Shown piece by piece: positions 11,082 through 18,758 of a DNA stretch of 43,808 bases. The notes beneath the pieces were generated by a model that saw only the letters and a program-made list of their open reading frames with translations, did not search any database and was not told the DNA's origin. Source of the stretch: Candidatus Pseudogracilibacillus intestinigallinarum (lineage in GTDB: Bacteria > Bacillota > Bacilli > Bacillales > Amphibacillaceae); assembly GCA_019113205.1 (NCBI GenBank), contig DXHX01000126.1:1-43808 (forward strand), given 5' to 3'. The stretch's first letter is position 1. The number at the start of each line of letters is the position of its first letter. Both the position numbers and the translations under genes were made by a program.

Positions 11082-11108
11082 CTAATTAATATTCATTTCC
11101 TTTCGATA

Positions 11109-11558
11109 TTAATGTTGGTTTCGTTTTTGATAATAATCTTTTTTCAATGTTTTCAATATCGCTCTTCTTGTTAATATACCAACAAAATATCCATCATCAT
11201 CTACTACACAGACAAATGGTGAATCTATAACTGCTTTTAAACCGTTAATAAATGATTCTTCTTGATGAATACTCACTAATTCATCCATTACTTCATGCAC
11301 CTTTAATTCCGATAACCTTTCCATTTCATATGTTTCTACTCCTAAAATTTGATCTAAAATAACTGTTTTACTAATGGAGCCAGCTAATTTAAATGAGGTA
11401 TCTAATACAGGTACAGCAAAATATCCTGAACGAATTAATACGAGTAATGCATGTTCCAAAGGATTATTTAATTGCACATGTGCTACCTTTTCAGATGGTA
11501 TCATTAAATCACGTACTAAAATATTATCAATTTCTCTATCTTTTTGTGTCATACTCAT
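11109..11558 (-). CDS. darB: Cyclic-di-AMP-binding CBS-domain protein DarB/CbpB
   Basis: 149 residues from ATG 11558, with GAGGGG nine bases upstream; a TTG at 11567 directly abuts that site and is rejected. The protein is two CBS domains and little else. The N-terminal segment KVAHVQLNNPLEHALLVL closely matches B. subtilis YkuL/DarB (KVAHVQVGNNLEHALLVL). DarB is a cyclic-di-AMP receptor; the free form binds the (p)ppGpp synthetase Rel and pyruvate carboxylase. It appears to be the first gene of darB-exporter-ktrC. ykyB, a neighbour of ykuL in B. subtilis, is divergent from it. Confidence 0.88.
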   Translation of the reverse strand: MSMTQKDREIDNILVRDLMIPSEKVAHVQLNNPLEHALLVLIRSGYFAVPVLDTSFKLAGSISKTVILDQILGVETYEMERLSELKVHEVMDELVSIHQEESFINGLKAVIDSPFVCVVDDDGYFVGILTRRAILKTLKKDYYQKRNQH

Positions 11559-11797
11559 GTAAAGCAACCCCTCTATCTATTAGTTTCCTACCTCAATATT
11601 GTACGTCTAATTCAACTACAACATAGAAAGAAAACGATTTCATTCTTACGTTTTTTATAAATATCTCTTTATCTATAGTGTACCACACATAAAATTTTAT
11701 CACACGACATAAAACATATTTTTTTCATTTGATAAATATTGCAAGAAAGCGCTTTTTTGTGTAATCTAAATATAAACAAATGAAAAGGAGGATTACT
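11559..11797. promoter_or_regulatory. Divergent control region between darB and ykyB
   Basis: No gene is seen. Minus strand: an extended -10 of the form TGN-TACACT (plus-strand position about 11677-11686) could serve darB. Plus strand: TTGCAA, a 17-bp spacer and TAATCT near 11739-11767 is a weak ykyB promoter. Its spacer contains AAGCGCTT (11747-11754), which resembles the centre of a cre site but fails at the outer positions. Confidence 0.35.
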
Positions 11798-12298
11798 TTG
11801 AAAGAACAAACTACTACAATGGACATTGCAAAAGCATTATTCACTATAAATAAACATGCAAAAACAGCTTTAGAACCTCAACATTTATACTTCATCAAAA
11901 AGAAAACAATCGAAAAATTACTTGATGAAGAAAAAGCTAAAAAAATCGGACTGCATTTTTCAAATAATCCGAAACTTAGTAACCAACATTCCATTTTATT
12001 AATACAAGTGGAAAACTACTACTTTCATTTACCTCCAAAAAAGGAAGACTTCAAAACGTTAGAACATCTAGGCTCATTGGATGATCATTATCGAAATCCT
12101 CGTACCAAGATGTCTTTATCACGTGCTAAAAAAATTATTTACCAATATATTGAATGGGATGACCCACCGACGAATCGAAGAAATGATACGAATAAAAAAA
12201 GAGCGAGAAATAAAAAGCATTCATCCTTTTACATTCCTTCTTCTCTCGGAAAAATGGAATGGCCTCCAACAAAAAGATTCCCTTCAAAATATAATTAA
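11798..12298 (+). CDS. ykyB: YkyB-family protein of unknown function
   Basis: 166 residues from TTG 11798. The ribosome-binding site AAAAGGAGG (11783-11791) lies six bases upstream and falls inside the longer frame that begins at ATG 11780, which rules that start out. The sequence matches B. subtilis YkyB along its conserved core: ALFTINKHAKTA, KKIGLHFSNNPKLS, YYFHLPPKKEDF and YRNPRTKMSLSRAKK. The function is not known. The C-terminal quarter is basic and divergent. The next gene starts 11 bases after the stop, so the two are probably cotranscribed. Confidence 0.88.
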   Translation: MKEQTTTMDIAKALFTINKHAKTALEPQHLYFIKKKTIEKLLDEEKAKKIGLHFSNNPKLSNQHSILLIQVENYYFHLPPKKEDFKTLEHLGSLDDHYRNPRTKMSLSRAKKIIYQYIEWDDPPTNRRNDTNKKRARNKKHSSFYIPSSLGKMEWPPTKRFPSKYN

Positions 12299-12309
12299 GG
12301 AGTAGAAGA

Positions 12310-13209
12310 ATGGGTCGTGGAACATTATTTGTATTAGTAGGAGCATTTCTTTGGGGCACGATTAGCTTTTTTGTAAAAAATCTATATGAAGCAGGCTTCA
12401 CTCCGATGGAAGTAGTCACAATTCGAGTGACAGTTGCCGCAATTATTTTATGCGTTTTTACTGGGCTCACTTCTAATAAAAGTTTAAAGTTACAACGTAT
12501 TTCACATATCAAGTACTTTATTGGTACCGGTGTGTTTAGTATTACATTTTTTAATTATTGTATGTTTAAAACGATCCAATTATCTACGGTACAAGTATCG
12601 GCTGCTTTATTGTATACTGGACCTGCATTTGTCATTATTATTTCACTCATAGTTTTGCATGAAAAGATTACGAGAAATAAAATTTTATCATTATTATGCA
12701 CATGTGTCGGCATCATACTTGTAGTAGAATTTTTTCCACTTCAGGATAAAACAATCCCAATTATGACGATCATCATTGGGCTATGTTCTGGTATAGGTTA
12801 TGCATTGTATAGTATTTTTAGCAAATTTGCTTTACAACATTATGATAGCTTAACCATTACTACATATACTTTTCTCGTTAGTGCGATTGTATTAATTCCT
12901 TTTTTTCCATTTAGTAAAAAAGGGGCACTTCTCATCCAACCTGATGTTTATTTATATGCACTAGGTTTAGGCTTCGTTCCAACTGCAATTGCTTATATTT
13001 TATATACATATGGCCTTTCTTTTATCGAAGCATCTAAAGCTGCTATTTTATCCACAATGGAACCTGTCGTTGCAACGCTAATTGGTATTTTTATTTTTAC
13101 GGAGCCATTTACTATATTTCAAATTGTTGGAATGGGATGTATCCTTCTTGCGGTAATGATAATTGAGTTACCATCACTTTCCAATAGAAAAAAGAAAGTC
13201 ATACAATAA
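12310..13209 (+). CDS. EamA/DMT-family transporter
   Basis: 299 residues with about ten hydrophobic segments in two repeated halves, the drug/metabolite transporter (EamA) fold. Segments such as GAFLWGTISFFVKNL and FIEASKAAILSTMEPVVATLIGI are characteristic. Family members export amino acids, metabolites or toxic compounds; the substrate is not predictable here. AAGGAG lies just before the ATG, and the 11-base gap to ykyB suggests an operon. No strong terminator follows; the minus-strand spo0E-like gene begins its coding region beyond. Confidence 0.85.
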   Translation: MGRGTLFVLVGAFLWGTISFFVKNLYEAGFTPMEVVTIRVTVAAIILCVFTGLTSNKSLKLQRISHIKYFIGTGVFSITFFNYCMFKTIQLSTVQVSAALLYTGPAFVIIISLIVLHEKITRNKILSLLCTCVGIILVVEFFPLQDKTIPIMTIIIGLCSGIGYALYSIFSKFALQHYDSLTITTYTFLVSAIVLIPFFPFSKKGALLIQPDVYLYALGLGFVPTAIAYILYTYGLSFIEASKAAILSTMEPVVATLIGIFIFTEPFTIFQIVGMGCILLAVMIIELPSLSNRKKKVIQ

Positions 13210-13224
13210 AACGACATATGTTAG

Positions 13225-13401
13225 TTAACGTTGTTGACTCTCTTCAGTAAAATATTGATTATATTTATTTAATAAATGATCAAGTGCTTGGCTCTTTTCA
13301 ATTGCCTCTTCACTTGTCATTCCTTTTAATTGAACGATTTCTATTAAATCATTACGATATCGTTCAATATGATGTAAAAGCTTGTCTTTCGTGATACACA
13401 T
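13225..13401 (-). CDS. Spo0E-like aspartyl-phosphate phosphatase
   Basis: A 58-residue ORF reads MCITKDKLLHHIERYRND at its start and contains the Spo0E signature SQALD at 37-41 (consensus SQELD) within a predicted two-helix hairpin. Proteins of this family dephosphorylate the sporulation master regulator Spo0A-P and delay sporulation. The size is in the family range (about 50-85 residues). A GGGAGAG sequence lies upstream of the ATG. It faces the transporter gene, and sipT is divergent. Which Spo0E paralogue it is (Spo0E, YisI or YnzD type) cannot be told from sequence alone. Confidence 0.8.
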   Translation of the reverse strand: MCITKDKLLHHIERYRNDLIEIVQLKGMTSEEAIEKSQALDHLLNKYNQYFTEESQQR

Positions 13402-13479
13402 ACTTACTTTCTCTCCCTATAAATTCTAATATTTTCCTTAATTTTATTGGACGAATTACTCGAAACTAGAAAAATGCTA

Positions 13480-13488
13480 TGTTATATT
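13480..13488 (+). promoter_or_regulatory. Extended -10 promoter of the signal peptidase gene
   Basis: TG-T-TATATT (13480-13488) is an extended -10; a weak -35-like TCGAAA lies 17 bp upstream of TATATT. The start codon is 34 bases downstream. Confidence 0.45.
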
Positions 13489-13521
13489 ATTAACGTATGT
13501 ACATAAGAAAGGATGTCCCAC

Positions 13522-14046
13522 ATGGCTAACTCCACTGCTCGCAATGAATGGTACGGTTGGTTAAAAATAATTATCGTTGCTATAATTGTTGCCTTTATCA
13601 TTCGAACTTTTATTTTTTCAACCTCTATTGTAGATGGTAACAGTATGTACCCTACATTAGAAGATGGTGAAAGAGTAATTATTAATAAATTTTCCTATTT
13701 AGTTACAAACCCTCATCGTGGGGATATCGTCATTATTGAACATGATGAAAAAAATTATGTAAAACGTGTCATCGGCATGCCAAATGAAACGATCGAAATG
13801 AAAGATTATACTCTTTATATTGATGGAGAAGCTTTATCATCATCTTATGTGAGTCGTGATGTGGAAATTTTAACTGGTGATTTTGGACCGATAGAGATCC
13901 CTGAAGATTATTACTTTGTAATGGGCGATAATCGACCTGTTAGTTTAGATAGTCGACACGAACTCGGTTTAATCCATCGGTCTGAAATAACAGGCAAATC
14001 TGCTTTAATTATATACCCATTTGATAATATTGAGCTAGTACGATAA
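13522..14046 (+). CDS. sipT: Type I signal peptidase
   Basis: 174 residues from ATG 13522; AAAGGA (13507-13512) is nine bases upstream, while an earlier in-frame ATG at 13513 abuts it. One N-terminal membrane anchor (about 14-33) is followed by the extracytoplasmic catalytic domain. The Ser/Lys dyad is visible as S41 in the motif NSMYPTL and K81 in KRVIGMPNE, with the third conserved box GDNRPVSLDSRHELG. It cleaves signal peptides of secreted proteins. The size and sequence are of the SipS/T/U group; the symbol sipT is the closest guess among these paralogues. Confidence 0.9.
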   Translation: MANSTARNEWYGWLKIIIVAIIVAFIIRTFIFSTSIVDGNSMYPTLEDGERVIINKFSYLVTNPHRGDIVIIEHDEKNYVKRVIGMPNETIEMKDYTLYIDGEALSSSYVSRDVEILTGDFGPIEIPEDYYFVMGDNRPVSLDSRHELGLIHRSEITGKSALIIYPFDNIELVR

Positions 14047-14047
14047 A

Positions 14048-14095
14048 AAAGGTTAGATTTTGTAACATACGTTACGAAACCTAACCTTTCCTTTT
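14048..14095. terminator. Bidirectional terminator between sipT and the 26-aa membrane ORF
   Basis: AAAGGTTAG (about 14048-14056) pairs with CTAACCTTT (14081-14089), with inner pairing GTAAC/GTTAC. T tracts follow the stem on both strands; the one on the minus strand is T7. Confidence 0.75.
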
Positions 14096-14174
14096 ATTCA
14101 TGATCAAACAGGCAATACCCTATATTTAGTAATGCAAACGCTAAACAAGCAATTCCAAAGATTGTAACTAACAT
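14094..14174 (-). CDS. Candidate 26-residue single-helix membrane peptide
   Basis: ATG 14174 to the stop at 14094 encodes a peptide with a hydrophobic stretch VTIFGIACLAFALLNIGYCL and an acidic tail FDHE. AAAGGG lies upstream of the ATG. The ORF has its own extended -10 promoter (14227-14235) and a terminator with T7 at its end, so it forms a complete small transcription unit. It sits just beyond ktrD; small one-helix peptides such as KdpF accompany some potassium pumps, but no similarity to those is claimed. No known family was recognised. Reality as a protein is uncertain. Confidence 0.42.
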   Translation of the reverse strand: MLVTIFGIACLAFALLNIGYCLFDHE

Positions 14175-14226
14175 AATAGAAGCACCCTTTCTGCTTTTAA
14201 TAAATAATGAATACATATAAATTACA

Positions 14227-14235
14227 ATTATATCA
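14227..14235 (-). promoter_or_regulatory. Extended -10 promoter of the 26-aa ORF
   Basis: On the minus strand this reads TGA-TATAAT, a consensus extended -10, about 53 bases upstream of the ATG at 14174. The -35 region is poor. Confidence 0.5.
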
Positions 14236-14274
14236 TACCAATTTTCTCATAAATAATAAAGCGTTTATATTATT

Positions 14275-15642
14275 TTATCCGACTAAAATTCGCTCTTTCG
14301 GATAATGGATGAACTGTTCGTTCGTTGCTAACTTTCTAAAAGTTAAAAGAAATGTAATGATTCCAACTCTTCCTATAAACATCAAAATCATTAAAATACA
14401 TTTACTTACAGTAGATAACTCTTCTGTAATTCCTAAAGATAGTCCAACCGTACCAAATGCAGATGTTACTTCAAAAAACAACGATAATACGGAAACATCT
14501 TCGATAAGCGACAAAATCATTAAACTTACGAACACCATCATAATTGCTACAATCATCACTGTTACTGCTTTTTGTAAATCTTCTTCATATACTTCCCGAT
14601 TAAATAATTTTAAGTTTTTACCACCACGAATAAAGGTAATTAAAAATATGACAACGAGTGCGAATGTTGTAGTGCGAATTCCTCCGCCAGCACTACTAGG
14701 GGAAGCACCAATAAACATTAAAAACGACATAAATAAATGGTTCGTTTCCGATAACATAGATACATCCATCGTTGAAAGTCCAGAACTTCTTGTTGTAACA
14801 GATTGAAATAATGCATAAAACAATGATTCATGCCAACTTTTTCCTTGAAAGAAATTTGTTCGATCAAATATATAAATAAAAATCGTTCCAATTATAATTA
14901 AACTAAAAAACGTAATCGATGTTACTTTAGTAAATAATGTGAAACGAAATTGTCTTTTTTCTCTTTTATGTAAAAATATATATTGTTTCACTTCTACTAA
15001 AACTGGAAATCCAATCGCACCAAATATAATTAAAAACATAATTGCGGATTGAACAAAATAATCGTTTGCATATGGAACAAGAGAATCATTCGTTAATGTA
15101 AATCCTGCATTTGATATAGCACTAATCGTACTGAAAAAACCATTCAAATACGCATCTTTTACATTCGAAAAATGCGGGATATAATAAGTGCCAAGTAAAA
15201 ATACAAAGATTGCTTCAATGACTAATACAATCAAAATAATCTGTTTTATTAAATGGACCATTCCACCAAAGGTCGTTTGGTTTTGGTCTTGCATTATAAG
15301 GCGTCTTTCCGATAAACCGATTTTTTTTCCGATAATTAACCAAAGGAATGTACTCACTGTCATAATACCTACTGCACCTAAGTGTAAAATAATTGCTAAA
15401 AAAATGATCCCTGTCGTACTAAAACTATCTCCAACTGAAATAGTGCTTAATCCTGTCACACTAACGGCACTTACTGCTGTAAATAGTATATCAATAAAGG
15501 GGATATGGACGCCTTCCTTATATGCAACAGGTAAAGATAAAAGAATCGTTGAAAAAATAATTGCTAAACCGTAAAAAATTAGCAATAACTGTGCAGGAGA
15601 TAATTTATGTAATTTTTTCAATACTTTTTGTTCGTCTGCCAT
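14275..15642 (-). CDS. ktrD: Ktr potassium uptake system, membrane channel subunit
   Basis: 455 residues of the TrkH/KtrB superfamily. Four membrane-pore-membrane repeats are visible, each with its selectivity-filter glycine: VSVTGLST, ISNAGFTL, TRSSGLST and GTVGLSLG. Such proteins form Na+-dependent K+ channels that work as dimers on an RCK ring. Length and motifs match B. subtilis KtrD, the partner of KtrC, which is encoded at 8934-9596. The start at 15642 has AAGGTG upstream. The ywpF-like gene lies 39 bases upstream on the same strand, so they may be cotranscribed. Confidence 0.93.
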   Translation of the reverse strand: MADEQKVLKKLHKLSPAQLLLIFYGLAIIFSTILLSLPVAYKEGVHIPFIDILFTAVSAVSVTGLSTISVGDSFSTTGIIFLAIILHLGAVGIMTVSTFLWLIIGKKIGLSERRLIMQDQNQTTFGGMVHLIKQIILIVLVIEAIFVFLLGTYYIPHFSNVKDAYLNGFFSTISAISNAGFTLTNDSLVPYANDYFVQSAIMFLIIFGAIGFPVLVEVKQYIFLHKREKRQFRFTLFTKVTSITFFSLIIIGTIFIYIFDRTNFFQGKSWHESLFYALFQSVTTRSSGLSTMDVSMLSETNHLFMSFLMFIGASPSSAGGGIRTTTFALVVIFLITFIRGGKNLKLFNREVYEEDLQKAVTVMIVAIMMVFVSLMILSLIEDVSVLSLFFEVTSAFGTVGLSLGITEELSTVSKCILMILMFIGRVGIITFLLTFRKLATNEQFIHYPKERILVG

Positions 15643-15681
15643 CCTTTTGCACCTTACTTTTCTTTATAATATTCCTTTATT

Positions 15682-16086
15682 TTATATCATTTCCTTGAAC
15701 TTTTTCAATAAAGATTCTCCTTGATATCCTTGGTTTAAAATCTCCCGTAGCATTTCTTCGATACGACTTTTATTATCGACTACCTTACCTTGAAACAATA
15801 CATTTAATTTATCTTCACCAATTTCATTAACACTAATGATTTGAGTAATGAAAAATGCGGGATCATTATCCACACGTGTGATTTTTGCTTGAATCATAAT
15901 CTCTTTAATATGTTTAATTGCTTCGAAATAAGGTTTATAAGAACGATCGATAAAAGCTTCGACAAGCCAACCAATTTCATCTTCCCGATTAATAACTAAT
16001 CCGTCATGAATTTTTATTTTCTTTTGGGCAATGCCTTCTTCTTCATTAGCCACTATTTCTAAATCTTTTAATTTAAATGTTTTCAT
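15682..16086 (-). CDS. YwpF-like family protein
   Basis: 134 residues from ATG 16086, which has AAGGAGG eight bases upstream; the frame also extends to 16119 but that start lacks a ribosome-binding site. The protein begins MKTFKLKDLEIV and contains GLVINREDEIGWLVEAFID, in keeping with the YwpF-like family of Bacillaceae, whose function is unknown. It is soluble and rich in charged residues. The recognition is from memory of the B. subtilis protein and is moderate. It lies between ktrD and the divergent spoVA operon. Confidence 0.6.
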   Translation of the reverse strand: MKTFKLKDLEIVANEEEGIAQKKIKIHDGLVINREDEIGWLVEAFIDRSYKPYFEAIKHIKEIMIQAKITRVDNDPAFFITQIISVNEIGEDKLNVLFQGKVVDNKSRIEEMLREILNQGYQGESLLKKFKEMI

Positions 16087-16163
16087 CAACGATTCCTCCT
16101 TCTTACTAAAGTATGTCAATTATAGTCACTTGTCAATATTCGTTTCCTTTTTTTAAAAAAATC

Positions 16164-16192
16164 GCATAAATTTCAGTCAATCGAACAATATA
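16164..16192 (+). promoter_or_regulatory. Sigma-G-like promoter of the spoVA operon
   Basis: GCATA (16164-16168) fits the forespore sigma-G -35 (GHATR); 17 bp later CAATATA (16186-16192) fits the -10 (CATNHTA) with one mismatch. It ends 35 bases before the lipoprotein ATG. Sigma-G control is expected for spoVA genes; the site is a visual match only. Confidence 0.55.
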
Positions 16193-16227
16193 AACATACA
16201 AACAAAAGGAGAAAAGGTGTATATGAC

Positions 16228-16695
16228 ATGAAAAAATCATTTATTTTATCGCTATCTTTATTGTTTTTCACTCTTTCTGGCTGTATGAATGATAAACAGC
16301 CAACTAATTTAGAACCGACACGTAGTGACCCATTATCATTAATGAAATTATCATCTAAAGGTATGACTGATCAACAACCTGCAATGGACGCGAAACAATT
16401 TTTAAGTAAAGAAGAATCATTGTCAGGTGTTCGTGCAGTTAATCATAATGATGAGTTATTCATTGCGATTGAAGTAGATAATTTTCAACGATTTAATTTA
16501 AAGGATATCGAAAAAGATGTTCGCAAAAAAATTAACAATAAATATAAAAATTTTAATGTTACAGTCGTATCTGATGAAAAGCTCGTCATTGAATTAAAAC
16601 AATTAGAAGAAAAAATTGAAAACAATAATATAACAGACGAACAACTCAGTAAACAGATCGAAGAATTAAAGAAACTTTCAAAAGAACAAACATAG
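16228..16695 (+). CDS. YhcN/YlaJ-type sporulation lipoprotein
   Basis: 155 residues. The signal peptide ends in the lipobox LSGC with the lipidated cysteine at C19. The mature part has the compact pattern of YhcN/YlaJ spore lipoproteins: VRAVNHNDELFIAIEVDNF, then FNLKDIEKDVRKKI and NVTVVSDEKLVIEL, followed by a charged coiled-coil tail (about 125-155). These proteins are found in spore membranes and have been linked to germination. The gene is the first of a four-gene unit with spoVAC, spoVAD and spoVAEb, 15 bases before spoVAC, and has a sigma-G-like promoter. This arrangement resembles the spoVA2-type operons of Bacillaceae. Confidence 0.75.
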   Translation: MKKSFILSLSLLFFTLSGCMNDKQPTNLEPTRSDPLSLMKLSSKGMTDQQPAMDAKQFLSKEESLSGVRAVNHNDELFIAIEVDNFQRFNLKDIEKDVRKKINNKYKNFNVTVVSDEKLVIELKQLEEKIENNNITDEQLSKQIEELKKLSKEQT

Positions 16696-16710
16696 TTTGG
16701 AGGAAGAATG

Positions 16711-17175
16711 ATGTCGAAGAAACAAACTAAATATGAAGCATATGAAAAAAAGACAAAGGAACATGAACCGAAACGTCCTATTTTCCTCAATTGCTGTAAA
16801 GCATTCCTCATTGGAGGATTCATTTGTTTCATCGGGCAATGTATAGCAACTTTTTATATACATTATTTTGACTTTACGGAACAAACGGTTGGAAATCCAA
16901 CTGTAGCAACTCTCATTATCATTACAATGTTTTTAACAGGATTCGGTCTTTATGAAAAAATCGCCCAGTTCGCTGGAGCCGGAACTGCAGTACCTGTAAC
17001 AGGATTTGCAAATGCCGTTATTTCATCTGCTATTGAGCATCGACCAGAAGGATTTATTTTAGGTGTTGGATCAAATATGTTGAAATTAGCAGGTCCTGTC
17101 ATTGTTTATGGTGTCTTTTCAGCTTTTTTAATCGCATTAATTAAAACAGTATTACAAATGATAGGTATTATTTGA
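16711..17175 (+). CDS. spoVAC: Stage V sporulation protein AC
   Basis: 154 residues from the second of two adjacent ATG codons (16711), seven bases after GGAGG; 16708 is the alternative. After a charged N-terminus come several membrane segments with the conserved GNPTVATLIIITMFLTGFGL, FAGAGTAVPVTGFANAV and KLAGPVIVYGVF. SpoVAC is an inner-membrane component of the channel that moves dipicolinic acid into the spore and out at germination; in B. subtilis it behaves as a mechanosensitive channel. The spoVAD start lies 10 bases on. Confidence 0.95.
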   Translation: MSKKQTKYEAYEKKTKEHEPKRPIFLNCCKAFLIGGFICFIGQCIATFYIHYFDFTEQTVGNPTVATLIIITMFLTGFGLYEKIAQFAGAGTAVPVTGFANAVISSAIEHRPEGFILGVGSNMLKLAGPVIVYGVFSAFLIALIKTVLQMIGII

Positions 17176-17185
17176 GGTGAATAAT

Positions 17186-18190
17186 ATGATAACCGGGAAA
17201 AGTACGTGGACATTTTCTTCCTACCCAGTCATTGTAAGCAGCGGGGTTGTCGTAGGAAAAGAAGAAGCAGTTAGCAATTTAAATGGGCACTATGATGAAG
17301 CAATCGAAGATATGTTCGTCGGTGAAGATTCGTATGAACGTGCACAAGAATCATTATTAACAAAAGCAATTGATTATACAATAAAAAAATCATCTATTAA
17401 GAAAAAAAATATTCAATTTTTCATTAGTGGTGATTTAATAAATCAAATTACCCCGACTACATTTGCTGCCAAAAAACTGAATATTCCTTATTTCGGTCTG
17501 TATAGTGCTTGTGCAACATCAACGGAAGGACTAGCTTTAGCAGCGATGATGTTAGAGCAAAATGGAGCCAATTATATACTAACTGGAACGGCGAGCCATT
17601 ATGCGGCAGCTGAAAGACAATTCCGCTTCCCAAATGAATATGGCGGTCAAATTCCTCCCACTGCACAACGAACAGTTACCGGTGCAGGAACCGTTCTTTT
17701 AGGAAAAGAAAAGCAAGGATTAGCAATTACTTCAGCAACGATTGGGAAGGTGATGGATTATGAAGTGACAGATCCATTTAATATGGGAGCTGCCATGGCT
17801 CCAGCAGCTGTAGATACTATTTGTCAACATTTTCAAGATCGACAAATTGATGCAAGTTATTACGATATGATTATAACAGGTGATTTAGGAGCAGTTGGAC
17901 GGGCTTTAACAGAAGATTTATTAAAAAAACATCATATTACATTCCAATCGAATCAATTTATAGACTGTGGTGATTTTTTATATAAAAAAGAACAAAACAT
18001 GCAAGCAGGTGGTAGTGGTGCTGCTTGTTCTTCTGTCGTAACATATGGGTATTTTTTAGAACAAATGAAGGCAAATAAAATTAACAAATTATTATTCGTT
18101 GCGACTGGTGCCCTCCATTCCCCATTAACAGTCCAACAAAAGCGGACCATTCCATCTATTGCTCATGCCGTTTCTATTGAAAGGAAGTGA
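17186..18190 (+). CDS. spoVAD: Stage V sporulation protein AD, dipicolinate-binding
   Basis: 334 residues from ATG 17186, six bases after GAGGTG; a GTG at 17177 in the same frame lies inside that ribosome-binding site. The N-terminus [10 protein letters not shown] aligns with B. subtilis SpoVAD. The protein has a thiolase-like fold: [17 protein letters not shown] contains the thiolase-position cysteine, and GGSGAACSS lies near the C-terminus. SpoVAD is a peripheral protein that binds dipicolinic acid and works with SpoVAC and SpoVAEb. The gene is packed between them. Confidence 0.95.
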   Translation: MITGKSTWTFSSYPVIVSSGVVVGKEEAVSNLNGHYDEAIEDMFVGEDSYERAQESLLTKAIDYTIKKSSIKKKNIQFFISGDLINQITPTTFAAKKLNIPYFGLYSACATSTEGLALAAMMLEQNGANYILTGTASHYAAAERQFRFPNEYGGQIPPTAQRTVTGAGTVLLGKEKQGLAITSATIGKVMDYEVTDPFNMGAAMAPAAVDTICQHFQDRQIDASYYDMIITGDLGAVGRALTEDLLKKHHITFQSNQFIDCGDFLYKKEQNMQAGGSGAACSSVVTYGYFLEQMKANKINKLLFVATGALHSPLTVQQKRTIPSIAHAVSIERK

Positions 18191-18194
18191 TGAT

Positions 18195-18545
18195 ATGTTA
18201 TTCTTTTGGGCGTTTATCGTCGGTGGACTTATTTGTGTCATTGGTCAATTAATGATGGATATTGGAAAATTGACTCCTGCCCATACATTAACGACACTCG
18301 TCATTGTCGGAGCACTGTTAGATGGTTTTGGATTGTATGAACCTTTAATTGATTTTGCTGGTGCTGGTGCTACTGTTCCAATTACAAGCTTTGGAAATTC
18401 ACTCGTACATGGTGCACTTTTAGAAGCTGAAAAACACGGGATTATCGGAGTAATTACAGGAATATTTGAAGTAACGAGTGCAGGTATATCAGCAGCAATC
18501 ATATTCGGTGTCTTTGCCGCGATATTCTTTAAACCAAAACAATAA
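18195..18545 (+). CDS. spoVAEB: Stage V sporulation protein AEb
   Basis: 116 residues from ATG 18195, with AAGGAAGTGA upstream and a four-base gap after spoVAD; the frame is open back to 18159 inside spoVAD, without support for that start. The protein is mostly membrane segments. It repeats the SpoVAC signature: [20 protein letters not shown] compared with TGFGLYEKIAQFAGAGTAV, the known relationship between these two channel components. Last gene of the unit; no clear terminator follows before the repeat region. Confidence 0.93.
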   Translation: MLFFWAFIVGGLICVIGQLMMDIGKLTPAHTLTTLVIVGALLDGFGLYEPLIDFAGAGATVPITSFGNSLVHGALLEAEKHGIIGVITGIFEVTSAGISAAIIFGVFAAIFFKPKQ

Positions 18546-18758
18546 AAGCCTTCTTGTTCATACATAAAAGTACTTAAATATATGAATATGGCACAAAAGT
18601 TCCTTACATTTTTCCAAGTGGAACGTGAAATATCTTTATGAATTGACGTTGTAGATCAAAGAAAATAAAATCAAACCAACAAGTGTGAAGGTAGTGACCG
18701 ACCTTAATCTAAAAGATTCACTGAACGGTCTCCCTTATGCACCACATCCACGCACGGA
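18546..18758 (+). promoter_or_regulatory. Spacer with a strong promoter (18643-18671) facing the repeat array
   Basis: TTGACG (18643-18648), a 17-bp spacer and TAAAAT (18666-18671) make a good sigma-A promoter; transcription would start near 18678. The first in-frame start in the direction of the array is GTG 18685, with no ribosome-binding site. No terminator is seen after spoVAEb, so read-through from spoVA during sporulation is also possible. Confidence 0.55.
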
